A stretch of 64,000 bases of DNA from Bacillus pumilus (GTDB lineage: Bacteria; Bacillota; Bacilli; Bacillales; Bacillaceae), in the NCBI GenBank assembly GCA_001938995.1, contig MKZN01000009.1, positions 1-64,000 of the forward strand, written 5' to 3'. The position numbers and the translations under genes are program-made. Below the pieces are notes generated by a model, which saw only the letters and a list, made by a program, of their open reading frames with translations, made no database searches and was not told the origin of the DNA. Positions 29,612 through 40,145 of the stretch are shown piece by piece. How positions within the stretch are numbered: position 1 is the first letter of the stretch; every line of letters starts with the position of its first letter.

Positions 29612-32600
29612 TTATATTTTTAAGTCATCTAATTCGAAAAGAGATACGTCGTCTAATTGTTTGAATGTAGAAGTCAGTTCAATATCTTTTAATTTCACTG
29701 CATCCTCTGTCACAGCGCGCATGATTTCTTTTAGCAAACCGGCGATCCGCTGAATCGTTTCCTCTGTGAAAAGCTCTGTATTGTATTCAATGGTTGAAAA
29801 AAGTCCATCTTCCTGTTCATACGCAATCCACAGCAAATCAAATCGAGACGTTCCTGTCTCATACGGATAATCGCTAAAGGTTAAGCCACCGACTTTCAGT
29901 TCTGGTTGATTCATATTTTGCAAGGCAAACACCGCATCAAAGATGAGGTTCCGGCTAACATCTCGGCTCAGCTGTAGGTCTTGGACCATTTGTTCATATT
30001 GATAATCTTGATGACCGAAATCACGAAGGACATGCGCTTTCACGTCACGAAGGAACTCACCGTATGTCATCTCCGCTTTCGGATATAAACGAATCGGCAA
30101 CATATTGACAAAAACACCGATGACTTGCTGTAACTCCTCTTGTTTTCTTCCTGCTACTGGAACCCCAACCGTGATATCCGATTGCCCGCTTAATTTATGA
30201 AGGAGAATCTGATAAAGGCTTAACAATCCCATAAACAGCGTCGCATCTTCTTTTAACATGACCTCTTTCAATGCATTCAGCTCCGCTTCTTCAATACGGA
30301 ACGTATAATGTCCACCACAGAATTGTCTGACCTTAGGCCGATCGTAATCTGTTGGCAGATCAAGTGCCGGTGCGCCCCTCAATCGGTTTTTCCAGTAATC
30401 ACTTGATTCGTTCAGCTCATCAGAACCGAGCATGTCATTTTGCCATTCTGAGAAATCTTTATATTGTAGTGGTAAAGGTTCGAGCGTCCTTCCGTCATAT
30501 AACTGCATAAAATCATGGACCAAAATATCTTGAGAAAGACCGTCCGAAATAATGTGATGCATATCCAACATGAGGACAAATTCCTCTTCTGCAATCTTCA
30601 TCACACCAACCCTCATTAACGGTGCCTCGCTTAACGTAAAGGCCGTCAAAAATTGATCCATCACTTGTTTTTGTTTTTCCTCTGATGATGAAGTTGATTC
30701 GTTCGTGACATCAAACAGTGTGACAGCAAACGACACCTTTTCTTCAATCTGTTGATAAGGAACGCCATTCTCCAGAACAAATGATGTGCGCAAACTTTCA
30801 TGACGCTTGATTAGCTGTTGAAATGCCCATTCCAATCGACTAATATCTAGCTTCCCTTTGATCCGTCCTGCTTTAAATTCGTTATAGCCTGTACTGCTCA
30901 AATCCATTTGCTGCATGAGATACAAACGTTTTTGGGCTGATGATAGAGGATAGCGTTCTTTCACTTCTGCTTTTTCAATCACATGATACGCCGCCGTATC
31001 TGCTTGAGCGATATATTCTGCCATTAAACGAATCGTTGGCATTTGGAAAAATTGAGGAAGTGTCAGCTCTACACTGAATGCACGATGAATGATGCCAATA
31101 AAGGTAATCGCCTTTAAGGAATCTCCTCCCATTTCAAAGAAGTGATCATCTACGCCAATTTCGTCAATTTTAAAGAACGCTTGCCAGTGTTGACTTAGTT
31201 CTTTCTCCAGTTCTGTTTCAGGTGCCACATAATTCGTGGACAGCGCTGGTCGAGCGTACAAGGTGCCATCTTCTGCATGCTCATGGCCGCTCTCTTCTTC
31301 ACGTGATAACCGATCTACATATCGATGGATTCGATCATGTAAATTGGTTGTCGAAATGACGATTTGTTCCATTTGGTGCAGGGATAGCAATCGCTCAAAG
31401 ATCGCTTTTCCTTCTTCTTCTGTTATCAACGTCTCAGTGACCTCATCTCCGATCGGAAGGTCTGGCTGCTTGCCATCCTCGAATTCCCAGCCGTCAAAGT
31501 TAATCACAGACCACTGCGTTTCTGAACGAAGATTGCGTTCATACACGTACGCATCGATGAAATGATTCACTGCTGTATAGGCTGTAAAACCAAGCCCACC
31601 CAATATCGGGGACAAGGACGAAAGCACAAAGCAGAAATCAAGTGACCGTTCACCAAGGACCGCATCTAGATGAAGCACACCGTTCATTTTCGCCTCAAAA
31701 TGAGGGATTGAGAAAGCATCATCCGTTTGTTCCATCACACGGAATGATTGATCACCTGTCACACCTGCTGCATAGATCACTCCATCAATTTGTCCATAGG
31801 ACGCTTCGACTGTGCTGATCAATTGCTCAATATCTTCACGATGACGAACGTCAACTTTCTTTATTAGCACTTCTGCACCAGCTTCTTCAAGTGCCATAAC
31901 CCGTTGCATTTTTTTCTTTGTTGGATCATGTTCATCATGGGTGTCCAGCCACTTTTGCCACTCGCTTCTATCAGGCAGACCCGCTCTGCTCGTTAAGATC
32001 AATTTCCCCTGCGTTTGCTCGGCTAAAGTCTGAGCGATATTGAGGCCAATAAATCCAAGGCCGCCAATTAAGATGTAGACACCATCTTTTTTCACCAATC
32101 CTGCATGCTCCGTTTCAGGCACAGTACTTTTCGCAAACTTCCGCACATACCGTTTGTTCCGGCGATAGACAGTTAGAAGCTGTTTGTGACTTTGATCTAC
32201 TTCGTCACTGATGAGTTTCAGCAACCTGTTTTCCTGAACACCATTTTCCTCTGGTCGATCCACATCAAGAATGCGATAACGCAAATTTGGCGTTTCCTGG
32301 GAAATGACCATGGCAGGTCCAAGATGAATGGCCTTTTCTGGATAAAGTTCGGACTCTCCGCCAATGGCATACGTCAATGAGGAAAGTACGGTCAGTGATA
32401 CCTTTTGATCAAAGACATATTTCTTCAGTGCTTGTCCGATATACAGCAATGAGTAATAAGAATCTTGCTGCGCTTGCATGACCCAATCTTTCTCTGTTTG
32501 AGATGATTGTCTATCTGAAAGTCCCCAAAGATGCCAAACATCTGTCACGTTGACATGATCATCTAGCAGATGTGATAGGAGTTTTTCATAATCTGATGGG

Positions 32601-35600
32601 TCATGTGCTCGAATGGTATAGCTTTTTTCATGGTGCTTTGTAAACCGATCACCTTGATGAATCACAATGTGCTCTTTCCGTTTCGTTAGAAGCTCCGCTG
32701 CTACTTTTTCTCCAAACGTAGATCGTTCTGCAAACAAAAGCATGGTTCCAGCTTTGGTTGCATCTGATGGTGTGCAAGGGAATAGGTCTGTTTCCCAGTG
32801 GGGGGTATAGAACCATTCGTCCATTTGCAACTTCGTTCCCGTTTCCTTTGGTATCACATGTGTTACGCGATCTGATGCATCATACCAATATGAGGTGCGA
32901 TCAAACGCATACGTTGGTAATGGCATTTTCAGCGGCTGGCGGTTCGTTTGGAATCGATCCCAATCAATGGATAACCCATGTGTCCATAACCGTCCAATCT
33001 GCCCAAGTAAAAATTCACTGTCTGTCACATCTTGTTTCGCATGTCTTAGTACATGACAGACTTGCTGATTTTTCCCATTGAGAGATCGATTGACCATCAC
33101 ACTTAAATCTTGTCCTGGTCCAATCTCAATAAATTGAATGTTTTCCTCTTGTAATATGTTCGTGATGCCTTCAGCAAAGCGAACCGTATCGGTCATCTGC
33201 CGTTTCCAATAAGACGCATCTTCGGCATCCGTTTCAGTCATCCAATCTCCTGATAAATTCGACATGAATGGAATACGTAGCTTGTTTGCTTTGATTGGCT
33301 TTATTTTTTCTTCAAATTGCTCGGCTGCTTGCTCCATGACATGTGAGTGGGCTGCAATTGTTCCACCTAATCGCATACACATCAAGCGTTTGTTTTTTAA
33401 TTCTTTTTCAAATTCATTGATTGCCTCTTCTCGCCCTGACACGATACATGAGGAATCATTGACCACCGCAAGAGAGACATTCTCAGGAAGCATCGGTGTT
33501 AATTTCTCTTCAGGTAATGGAACACTCATCATGACGCCAGCTGGAGCGTCCTGCATAGCATTCGCTCGGTAAGCAACCATGGACATTGCATCCTTTAAGT
33601 CATAAACACCAGATATAGCGGCTGCCGTTAATTCACCAAAGCTATAGCCAATCATCGCATCTGGACGAATTCCCCAATGGATGAACAGCATTGAGAGTGC
33701 ATATTCAATGGCGAAAATGGCGGGTTGCGCGTATTGAGTGCTGGCCAATTTTGCACGTGCCTTTTCTATTTCAGCTGGTACTGGATAAAGAATACGGGCA
33801 AGACTTCGCCCCGTCGCTTCCTCGTAGGCTTTAAAACAAGCATCCATTTGCTCCTTGAAATAAGGCTCTTCCCGGTATAAATCCAATCCCATATCAACAT
33901 ACTGATTGCCTTGTCCGGAATACATAAAAATAATCTTTCGGTCTTCCATATGCGAATGCATGAGCTTTCCAATCCCCTTGCCTTGCTTTTCTGTTAATAC
34001 ACGCAAGGCGTCGTCTCTGCTTTTCGCAACAAATGCCTGGCGGAAGCCATAGGATCGTCTGCCTGTCTGCAAGGTATACGCTGCGTCAGCCAAATTGATT
34101 GTAGGATCGTTTGCGATTTGGTTGACCAGTTTTTCTTTCATTTTTTCAATGCTTGTCTTGCTCTTCGCTGATAGAACAAGTAGCTCCGCAGAACGTGGCA
34201 TTTGCTGACGGTCTCTTTTAGGTGCTTCTTCTAAAATGACATGCGCATTGGTTCCGCCCATTCCAAACGAACTCACGCCAGCTCGGCGCAAATGGGCATC
34301 CGGTTGCTTCCAGTCGGTCCGCTCTGTGTTCACAAAAAACGGACTGCGCTCAAATGCGATGTTTTCATTGGCTGTTTTGAAATGAAGACTTGGCACAAAG
34401 GTTTGATGCTGAAGTGAAAGCACTGCCTTGATCAAGCCAGCCGCTCCAGCCGCTGCATCTAAATGACCAATATTTGTTTTCACAGACCCAATTCGGCAAA
34501 ATTGTGTTTTCTCTGTTTGAAAGGCTTTCGTCAGTGCCTCTATTTCAATCGGATCTCCTAGAGACGTTCCTGTTCCATGTGTTTCCACATATTCGATCGT
34601 ATCTGGTGAAACACCAGCCTGACGGATCGCATCCTGAATGACGCGTGTCTGTCCTTCAACACTCGGCGCATTGAAACCAACCTTTTGATCCCCATCATTG
34701 TTGATGGCTGAACCTTTGATCACCGCATAAATGTGATCACCATCTTCAATCGCTTCACTGAGCGCCTTTAACGCAACGAGGCCGACGCCATCTCCACCAA
34801 CTGTCCCATCCGCTTGATCGTCAAATGCACGACAATGGCCATCGCTTGATTTCACCATATTCTGCTGATAGATATAGCCTGATCTCACAGGGTGTAAAAT
34901 CGATACGCCTCCTGCCAAGGCTACATCTGAATCGCCATTCGCAATGGATTGACAAGCTAAGTGAAGAGCGACCAAAGAAGTCGAACAAGCTGTTTGAAGC
35001 GTCAGTGCTGGTCCTTTCAAGTTCAATTTATGGGCAATTCTTGTACTGACGGTATACGTATCATTAAGTGAACCCACTTCAAACAGTTCTGACATACTGC
35101 TATCAAGTGACGATGCAAACCGCTGAATCCATTGGAAGTTCGACGTTGAGCCTGTAAACAAACCAACTTTCCCTTTGTAATCTTCCTGTACATACCCAGC
35201 ATCTTCCAGTGCTTTATAGGCGTACTCATGTAACAGACGAATTTGAGGGTCCATCATTTCTGCTTGACCAGGCGAATAACCGAAGAAGGATGCATCAAAC
35301 AAATCTGGTCCATCGATCACACCTTTTGCTCTCACATAATCAGATCGTTCAAACGTCTGACGGTCAATACCAGCTTCAAGCAGTTCTTCATCGGAAAAGA
35401 ACGAAATGGATTCTTGTCCTTTTTCTAGATTTCGCCAAAATACCTCAACATTTTTCGCACCTGGAAATTTGCCTGCCATCCCAATAATCGCAATTGGCTC
35501 GTTGTCTTTCCTGCTCTTTTGATGTACTGGCTCAGCATCGACTGCCTCTTCCTCAGAAGTGCCGCTTATATATGTGGCGAGTTCTCTGATGGTTGGACGG

Positions 35601-38600
35601 CGGAACATTTCAACCATTGGAATGTTTTGATTTAATTGCTTAGCCAGCTGTTGATTGACATGAATCAAATGAAGAGAGTGACCGCCGATGTCAAAGAATT
35701 TGTCATGAACACTCACCTCATCTATGCCAAGGACCTTTTGCCAAACGTCTCGAATGATCTTCTCCGTATCAGAAAGAGTGTCCGTGCCTGATGGCCTTTT
35801 CGTATGTTGCACCTGTTTTAAAGCTGGGAGTGATCGTTTGTCTAATTTGCCATTTGCCGTGAGCGGCATCTCTTCCAATTGAACAAAATGAGATGGAATC
35901 ATGTAGTCTGGAAGTTGCTCCGCTAATGCTTGTTTCATAGCTGCTTCATCTAATAAAGCTGTCGCGGTCAGGTATGCGGCCAAACATGGCGTTCCTGAAG
36001 CATCCGGCTTCACAACAACAGCCGCTGTTTTGACCCCCCGCTGTTCATTTAGCCAGAATTCAATTTCCCCTGTTTCGATCCGATAGCCTCTCAGCTTCAC
36101 TTGATCATCGTTTCGTCCTAGAAACTGAATGAGACCATTAGGCAGAATGCGGGCTGCATCCCCCGTTTTATAGATTTTTTCACCTGGCAGGAATGGATGG
36201 TCTACAAATCGCTCTTCGGTTAGCTCCGGGCGATTCAAGTAGCCTTTTGCAACCCCTTTTCCACCAATATATAATTCTCCTATCGTTCCCTCTGGCATGA
36301 GATTCATATGTCTGTCCAAAACAAAGATATCTGTGTGCTGTGCAGGCTTTCCAATTGGCACATACACGTCTTGATCACGTTCTTGATCATACCGATGAAT
36401 CATGCAGCCAACGACCGTTTCAGTTGGACCATATTCATTCACAATTTCAATAGGCTGCGAAAATGATTGCTGTATAGATGTTGCTAGAGACGTTTCTAGC
36501 TGTTCCCCGCCTAAAATGAAGCATTTCATTTGGCTGTCCGGGAAAGACAAATGCTTAATCAATTGCAAATGAGAAGGGGTTAGCTTCATCACATGAACGC
36601 GATTTTCTTTTATGATGTCTTCTACAAGCATTTGGCGATTCTCATGGTGATAAATCATGATGGTATTTCCTGAAATCAGTGGTGTGAAAATTGAAGTAAC
36701 CGTCAGGTCAAACGAAAGCGAGGTATACAAAGCAAAATGCCTTGTTTCTCCTCGAACATAGACTTTGTTTGCCCAATCAATATAGTTGGAAAGTCCAAGA
36801 TGGTGAATGAGCACACCTTTAGGTCTCCCAGTCGTTCCTGATGTATAAATGCAGTAGGCTGTTTGGTCTGAGGTGATGGTTGTTGCCAGGTTGTCTGAAT
36901 GTCCGGTGTATAGATCCGGGTGTGAAATATCAATTTTTTCTCCGTTGTACGAGTAAGTAAGTCCATGAATCGAATGAGTCAGAAGCCACTGTACACCGCT
37001 GTCTTCTAATAGGTACTCTATTCGCTCCTGCGGGTATTCAGGATCAATTGGCACGTAAGCACCGCCAGCTTTTAAAATCGCCAAGCATGCCACAACCATT
37101 TCAATGGAATGCTCTGCTAAAATGCCGACACGTTGCTCCTGTTTGACCCCTTTTTGTTGTAAATAATGTGCGAGCTGATTCACTTTCTTGTTTAGTTGTT
37201 CATATGTAACGGTCGTATCGCCAAATTCAACTGCAATTGCAGCTGGCGTTCGTTCCACTTGCTCTTCAAATAGATCAATGACCGTCGGTTCGTTGCGAGA
37301 AGTTGTCCCGCGATATTGCTGAAAGACTGCAAGCTGCTTGTCTTGCTGTTCTTTTGATAATAGCTGTAATTGATCCGCAGACTTGTGTGGGTGAGCAAGT
37401 GCATCCGACAAAAGATGAAGAAAGTGCTGACACCACTTTTCAATTTGTTCAGCTGAAAAGCCGACTGGGTGATACACTAGTGAGACGTCCAGTTGATCAT
37501 CAAACGCCTGAACACTCAGGGTGAGATCGAATTCCGTTTGCTCTGTCATCTCAAATTCACGAATACGCACTGGATGATCAGCCTTCGCTAACATTCGGTC
37601 GAGCGGATAGTTTTCAATCACGACAATGGAATCAAATAACGATTGCTCCGCTGTCAAACCTGCATACTTCTTTAATTCAGATAGCGGCGTATGTTCATAT
37701 TCATTCCTGCCAGCTACCTCATGACTGACTTTTTGCATGTGCTCAAGAATAGAGGACTTCTCGTCGAATGACACTCGCAGCGGTAATGTGTTAATAAAAA
37801 GGCCTGTCATTTTTTCGATATGAGGGACATCCGCATTTCTTCCTGAAACTGTTGTCCCAAATACAATGTCATCTTGATTGGCATACCTAGATAGCAGTAC
37901 CCCCCACAGCGTATACATCACAGATGCCAATGTAACGTCATGTGTGGTCGTAAATTCGTTTAGTTTCTTGACAATTGACGACTCCACGCGGTGCTCATAT
38001 TTGTGATAAGCAACTGACGCTTCATGCACTCCGCTTGTCTGTGGAAGCAGTTCCGAATAACTCCATCCATTCAAGACATTTTTCCAATAGGAGGCTTGCG
38101 CTTCTGTCTGTTGAAGGTTTTTCTGCTGCCATTTAATAAATGTTTGGTAGGATGGCCTTTGTTCAAGAAGGGGGGTGTCCCCTTTCGATAACCGCTCATA
38201 CGCACTCATCCAATCACTTAAGACAATCCCAAGGCTCCATCCATCCAATAAAATGTGATGGAAACTAATGAGTACCCAGCTGACCTCTTCATTCACCTCG
38301 CATAACGTCAGGCGAAATGGGACTTCCTGTAGATCAAAACGGTCTTCTCTGTCTTGCGTCGCCACCTCTTCTTTCAGCAGATGAAGAGGCTTCCCGGAAT
38401 GTGTCAAATCACGATATCGAATGTCCGGCTGATGCTGCTTTAATACAATTTGTACAGGTCTTGCGAGCTCCTGCCATCTCAGCACTGTTCTCAACATGTC
38501 ATGCTGATTGGTGACATGCGTCCAAGATTGTTCAAAGGTGTCTCGGTCAAGCTGTCCATCTATTTGGATCAGCAATTGTTCAAAATAAGCCGTTCCATTC

Positions 38601-38701
38601 GGCTCCATTAAATGATGGAACAGCAACCCTTCTTGAATCGTGGAGATACCTAACATATTTTGAATGTTCTTTTTATCCAGCTTCTGCGGCTGTAAAGCCA
38701 T
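29612..38701 (-). CDS. amiI: Hybrid NRPS-PKS: C-A(Asn)-PCP-KS-AT-KR-ACP-C (AmiI)
   Basis: 3029 residues. DCL-type condensation domain (IQEGLLFHHL at the start, HHILLDG near 150), as expected after an upstream epimerase; A domain with pocket residues D-L-T-K-I-G-E-V-G-K, essentially the asparagine code; PCP (GGHSL near 1005); KS (QTACSTS near 1238); AT with GYSFGE (near 1687) and IAAHSH (near 1784) in place of GHSIGE and HAFH; KR (GGLGFIG near 2215, Tyr in AYTAVN near 2378); ACP (GGDSLK near 2528); LCL-type C domain (HHIISDG near 2718). It adds L-Asn to acyl-D-Asn and extends it by a C2 unit, probably hydroxymalonyl, giving the 4-amino-2,3-dihydroxy-adipamoyl part of amicoumacin. The last C domain works with AmiJ. 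Confidence 0.93.
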   Translation of the reverse strand: MALQPQKLDKKNIQNMLGISTIQEGLLFHHLMEPNGTAYFEQLLIQIDGQLDRDTFEQSWTHVTNQHDMLRTVLRWQELARPVQIVLKQHQPDIRYRDLTHSGKPLHLLKEEVATQDREDRFDLQEVPFRLTLCEVNEEVSWVLISFHHILLDGWSLGIVLSDWMSAYERLSKGDTPLLEQRPSYQTFIKWQQKNLQQTEAQASYWKNVLNGWSYSELLPQTSGVHEASVAYHKYEHRVESSIVKKLNEFTTTHDVTLASVMYTLWGVLLSRYANQDDIVFGTTVSGRNADVPHIEKMTGLFINTLPLRVSFDEKSSILEHMQKVSHEVAGRNEYEHTPLSELKKYAGLTAEQSLFDSIVVIENYPLDRMLAKADHPVRIREFEMTEQTEFDLTLSVQAFDDQLDVSLVYHPVGFSAEQIEKWCQHFLHLLSDALAHPHKSADQLQLLSKEQQDKQLAVFQQYRGTTSRNEPTVIDLFEEQVERTPAAIAVEFGDTTVTYEQLNKKVNQLAHYLQQKGVKQEQRVGILAEHSIEMVVACLAILKAGGAYVPIDPEYPQERIEYLLEDSGVQWLLTHSIHGLTYSYNGEKIDISHPDLYTGHSDNLATTITSDQTAYCIYTSGTTGRPKGVLIHHLGLSNYIDWANKVYVRGETRHFALYTSLSFDLTVTSIFTPLISGNTIMIYHHENRQMLVEDIIKENRVHVMKLTPSHLQLIKHLSFPDSQMKCFILGGEQLETSLATSIQQSFSQPIEIVNEYGPTETVVGCMIHRYDQERDQDVYVPIGKPAQHTDIFVLDRHMNLMPEGTIGELYIGGKGVAKGYLNRPELTEERFVDHPFLPGEKIYKTGDAARILPNGLIQFLGRNDDQVKLRGYRIETGEIEFWLNEQRGVKTAAVVVKPDASGTPCLAAYLTATALLDEAAMKQALAEQLPDYMIPSHFVQLEEMPLTANGKLDKRSLPALKQVQHTKRPSGTDTLSDTEKIIRDVWQKVLGIDEVSVHDKFFDIGGHSLHLIHVNQQLAKQLNQNIPMVEMFRRPTIRELATYISGTSEEEAVDAEPVHQKSRKDNEPIAIIGMAGKFPGAKNVEVFWRNLEKGQESISFFSDEELLEAGIDRQTFERSDYVRAKGVIDGPDLFDASFFGYSPGQAEMMDPQIRLLHEYAYKALEDAGYVQEDYKGKVGLFTGSTSNFQWIQRFASSLDSSMSELFEVGSLNDTYTVSTRIAHKLNLKGPALTLQTACSTSLVALHLACQSIANGDSDVALAGGVSILHPVRSGYIYQQNMVKSSDGHCRAFDDQADGTVGGDGVGLVALKALSEAIEDGDHIYAVIKGSAINNDGDQKVGFNAPSVEGQTRVIQDAIRQAGVSPDTIEYVETHGTGTSLGDPIEIEALTKAFQTEKTQFCRIGSVKTNIGHLDAAAGAAGLIKAVLSLQHQTFVPSLHFKTANENIAFERSPFFVNTERTDWKQPDAHLRRAGVSSFGMGGTNAHVILEEAPKRDRQQMPRSAELLVLSAKSKTSIEKMKEKLVNQIANDPTINLADAAYTLQTGRRSYGFRQAFVAKSRDDALRVLTEKQGKGIGKLMHSHMEDRKIIFMYSGQGNQYVDMGLDLYREEPYFKEQMDACFKAYEEATGRSLARILYPVPAEIEKARAKLASTQYAQPAIFAIEYALSMLFIHWGIRPDAMIGYSFGELTAAAISGVYDLKDAMSMVAYRANAMQDAPAGVMMSVPLPEEKLTPMLPENVSLAVVNDSSCIVSGREEAINEFEKELKNKRLMCMRLGGTIAAHSHVMEQAAEQFEEKIKPIKANKLRIPFMSNLSGDWMTETDAEDASYWKRQMTDTVRFAEGITNILQEENIQFIEIGPGQDLSVMVNRSLNGKNQQVCHVLRHAKQDVTDSEFLLGQIGRLWTHGLSIDWDRFQTNRQPLKMPLPTYAFDRTSYWYDASDRVTHVIPKETGTKLQMDEWFYTPHWETDLFPCTPSDATKAGTMLLFAERSTFGEKVAAELLTKRKEHIVIHQGDRFTKHHEKSYTIRAHDPSDYEKLLSHLLDDHVNVTDVWHLWGLSDRQSSQTEKDWVMQAQQDSYYSLLYIGQALKKYVFDQKVSLTVLSSLTYAIGGESELYPEKAIHLGPAMVISQETPNLRYRILDVDRPEENGVQENRLLKLISDEVDQSHKQLLTVYRRNKRYVRKFAKSTVPETEHAGLVKKDGVYILIGGLGFIGLNIAQTLAEQTQGKLILTSRAGLPDRSEWQKWLDTHDEHDPTKKKMQRVMALEEAGAEVLIKKVDVRHREDIEQLISTVEASYGQIDGVIYAAGVTGDQSFRVMEQTDDAFSIPHFEAKMNGVLHLDAVLGERSLDFCFVLSSLSPILGGLGFTAYTAVNHFIDAYVYERNLRSETQWSVINFDGWEFEDGKQPDLPIGDEVTETLITEEEGKAIFERLLSLHQMEQIVISTTNLHDRIHRYVDRLSREEESGHEHAEDGTLYARPALSTNYVAPETELEKELSQHWQAFFKIDEIGVDDHFFEMGGDSLKAITFIGIIHRAFSVELTLPQFFQMPTIRLMAEYIAQADTAAYHVIEKAEVKERYPLSSAQKRLYLMQQMDLSSTGYNEFKAGRIKGKLDISRLEWAFQQLIKRHESLRTSFVLENGVPYQQIEEKVSFAVTLFDVTNESTSSSEEKQKQVMDQFLTAFTLSEAPLMRVGVMKIAEEEFVLMLDMHHIISDGLSQDILVHDFMQLYDGRTLEPLPLQYKDFSEWQNDMLGSDELNESSDYWKNRLRGAPALDLPTDYDRPKVRQFCGGHYTFRIEEAELNALKEVMLKEDATLFMGLLSLYQILLHKLSGQSDITVGVPVAGRKQEELQQVIGVFVNMLPIRLYPKAEMTYGEFLRDVKAHVLRDFGHQDYQYEQMVQDLQLSRDVSRNLIFDAVFALQNMNQPELKVGGLTFSDYPYETGTSRFDLLWIAYEQEDGLFSTIEYNTELFTEETIQRIAGLLKEIMRAVTEDAVKLKDIELTSTFKQLDDVSLFELDDLKI

Positions 38702-38719
38702 GGGATCATCTCCTTTCTC

Positions 38720-39862
38720 TTAAGAATGCTTGACGAAATAATGGCGCAAACCGTAGTTCGCAATGACTTGTTGCTGAATTTGGGAAGTACCTTCAATAAT
38801 TTCAAGCACCTTTGCTTCTCGGTAAAGCCTTGAAGCTGAGTTTTCTCGGCTAAATCCGCTTCCACCATGAATTTGGACATTGGTATTTGTAATGTCAACG
38901 GCGATTTTGGACGTGAAATATTTCGCGATCGACGTTTCTGTGATGGCATCAGGATGTTGCGTCTCTCTCATTTCTCCAGCCTTTAGGCATAACGCTCTTG
39001 CTGCATGGAGCTGGGTGACGGCGTCTCCAATCATGCCCTTGATCATTTGATGCTTGTACAACTTTTCATTAAACTGTGTTCTTTTGCGTGAATACGTGAC
39101 AAGAGAATCAACCGCTTCTTGTGCAATGGCAAGTCCCGCCCAAGCGACACTGTACCTTCCATGATCTAAAGCAAGTGAGACCACATGGTTAAATCCGCCT
39201 CCAACTGGTCCTAACACACAATCTTCATGCACTTGTACATCACTTAGGGTGATTTCCGCTAGATATGACGCGCGGTTGGCCATCATTCCTGTAATTCTTT
39301 CAATGTCCACTCCTGGCTGATCTCGGTCAACAAGGAATGCGGTGACTTGTTCGCCATCTCTTGCGATCACAATGAAGAAGTCGGCAATCGCACCAAAGGA
39401 TATCCACTTTTTCTTCCCATTTAATACGTAAGACTGTCCGTTCTGTTGATAGCTTGTTTCTACATGATTAGCATCTGATCCTATATTCGGCTCTGACAAA
39501 GCAAAGGCACCGATCTTCTCACCTCTTGCTAATGCCATGAGCCAGCCTTGTTTCTGATCTTCTGTTCCGTAACGAAGGAGGGCTTCTCCTACAAGTGAAT
39601 TCACTGTCAATAAAGTTCGTACATTACAGCAAGCTTTCCCCACTTGTTCTGTGAATTGCCCATATGCAATTGGATCAAGTCCCATTCCTTGATAGGAAGA
39701 TGGGATGCCTGCTGCTAAATAGCCTCTTTTCGCCATATCCCGAATGAGCGACTCTGGCAAGTGTTCTGTCTCATCGAATTCATTGGCAAAGGGACGAATA
39801 TGTTCATCGCAATACTGACGTATTTCCTCAATGGCATCAATTGTTTGTTCAGCTGTTTTCAT
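38720..39862 (-). CDS. amiH: Acyl-CoA dehydrogenase family enzyme of hydroxymalonyl-ACP supply (AmiH)
   Basis: 380-residue flavoprotein of the acyl-CoA dehydrogenase family; FAD/substrate blocks ALSEPNIGSDA and IHGGSGFSRE and the catalytic Glu in EIIEGTSQIQQ are present. In the FkbI/ZmaE/XcnE group such enzymes act on ACP-bound glyceryl units, oxidising the intermediate toward hydroxymalonyl-ACP together with the AmiE dehydrogenase. No O-methyltransferase is encoded nearby, so the unit stays hydroxymalonyl rather than methoxymalonyl. It overlaps amiG by 14 bp and ends 18 bp before amiI. Confidence 0.88.
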   Translation of the reverse strand: MKTAEQTIDAIEEIRQYCDEHIRPFANEFDETEHLPESLIRDMAKRGYLAAGIPSSYQGMGLDPIAYGQFTEQVGKACCNVRTLLTVNSLVGEALLRYGTEDQKQGWLMALARGEKIGAFALSEPNIGSDANHVETSYQQNGQSYVLNGKKKWISFGAIADFFIVIARDGEQVTAFLVDRDQPGVDIERITGMMANRASYLAEITLSDVQVHEDCVLGPVGGGFNHVVSLALDHGRYSVAWAGLAIAQEAVDSLVTYSRKRTQFNEKLYKHQMIKGMIGDAVTQLHAARALCLKAGEMRETQHPDAITETSIAKYFTSKIAVDITNTNVQIHGGSGFSRENSASRLYREAKVLEIIEGTSQIQQQVIANYGLRHYFVKHS

Positions 39863-40118
39863 GAAGAGCCGCCCCCTGTTGTTTTTTCTCGATTAAGACG
39901 ACAATACGATTAACCGTACTAAAATTGGCAATATCAAGATCTTCATTATCTAGCTGGAAGTCAAAGTCTTGTTCAATATAGTTCACTAGTTTCATGGCAA
40001 ATAGAGAATTAACAAAACCTTGTTCAAAAATGTGATCATCATTTCCTAACTCCATCTCTTCGTCAAATACCACTAGGTTCTGCTCGATATATGCTCTTAC
40101 TTGTTCATGTAGGTTCAT
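39849..40118 (-). CDS. amiG: Discrete acyl carrier protein for hydroxymalonyl unit (AmiG)
   Basis: 89-residue acidic carrier protein; the phosphopantetheine site is in GFVNSLFAMKL (Ser near 38, with NSL instead of the common DSL). It carries the glycerate-derived unit made by AmiF and oxidised by AmiE and AmiH. It sits 27 bp after amiF and overlaps amiH. Confidence 0.85.
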   Translation of the reverse strand: MNLHEQVRAYIEQNLVVFDEEMELGNDDHIFEQGFVNSLFAMKLVNYIEQDFDFQLDNEDLDIANFSTVNRIVVLIEKKQQGAALHENS

Positions 40119-40145
40119 GTTTGAATCTCCTCGCTTTTCGCTATT

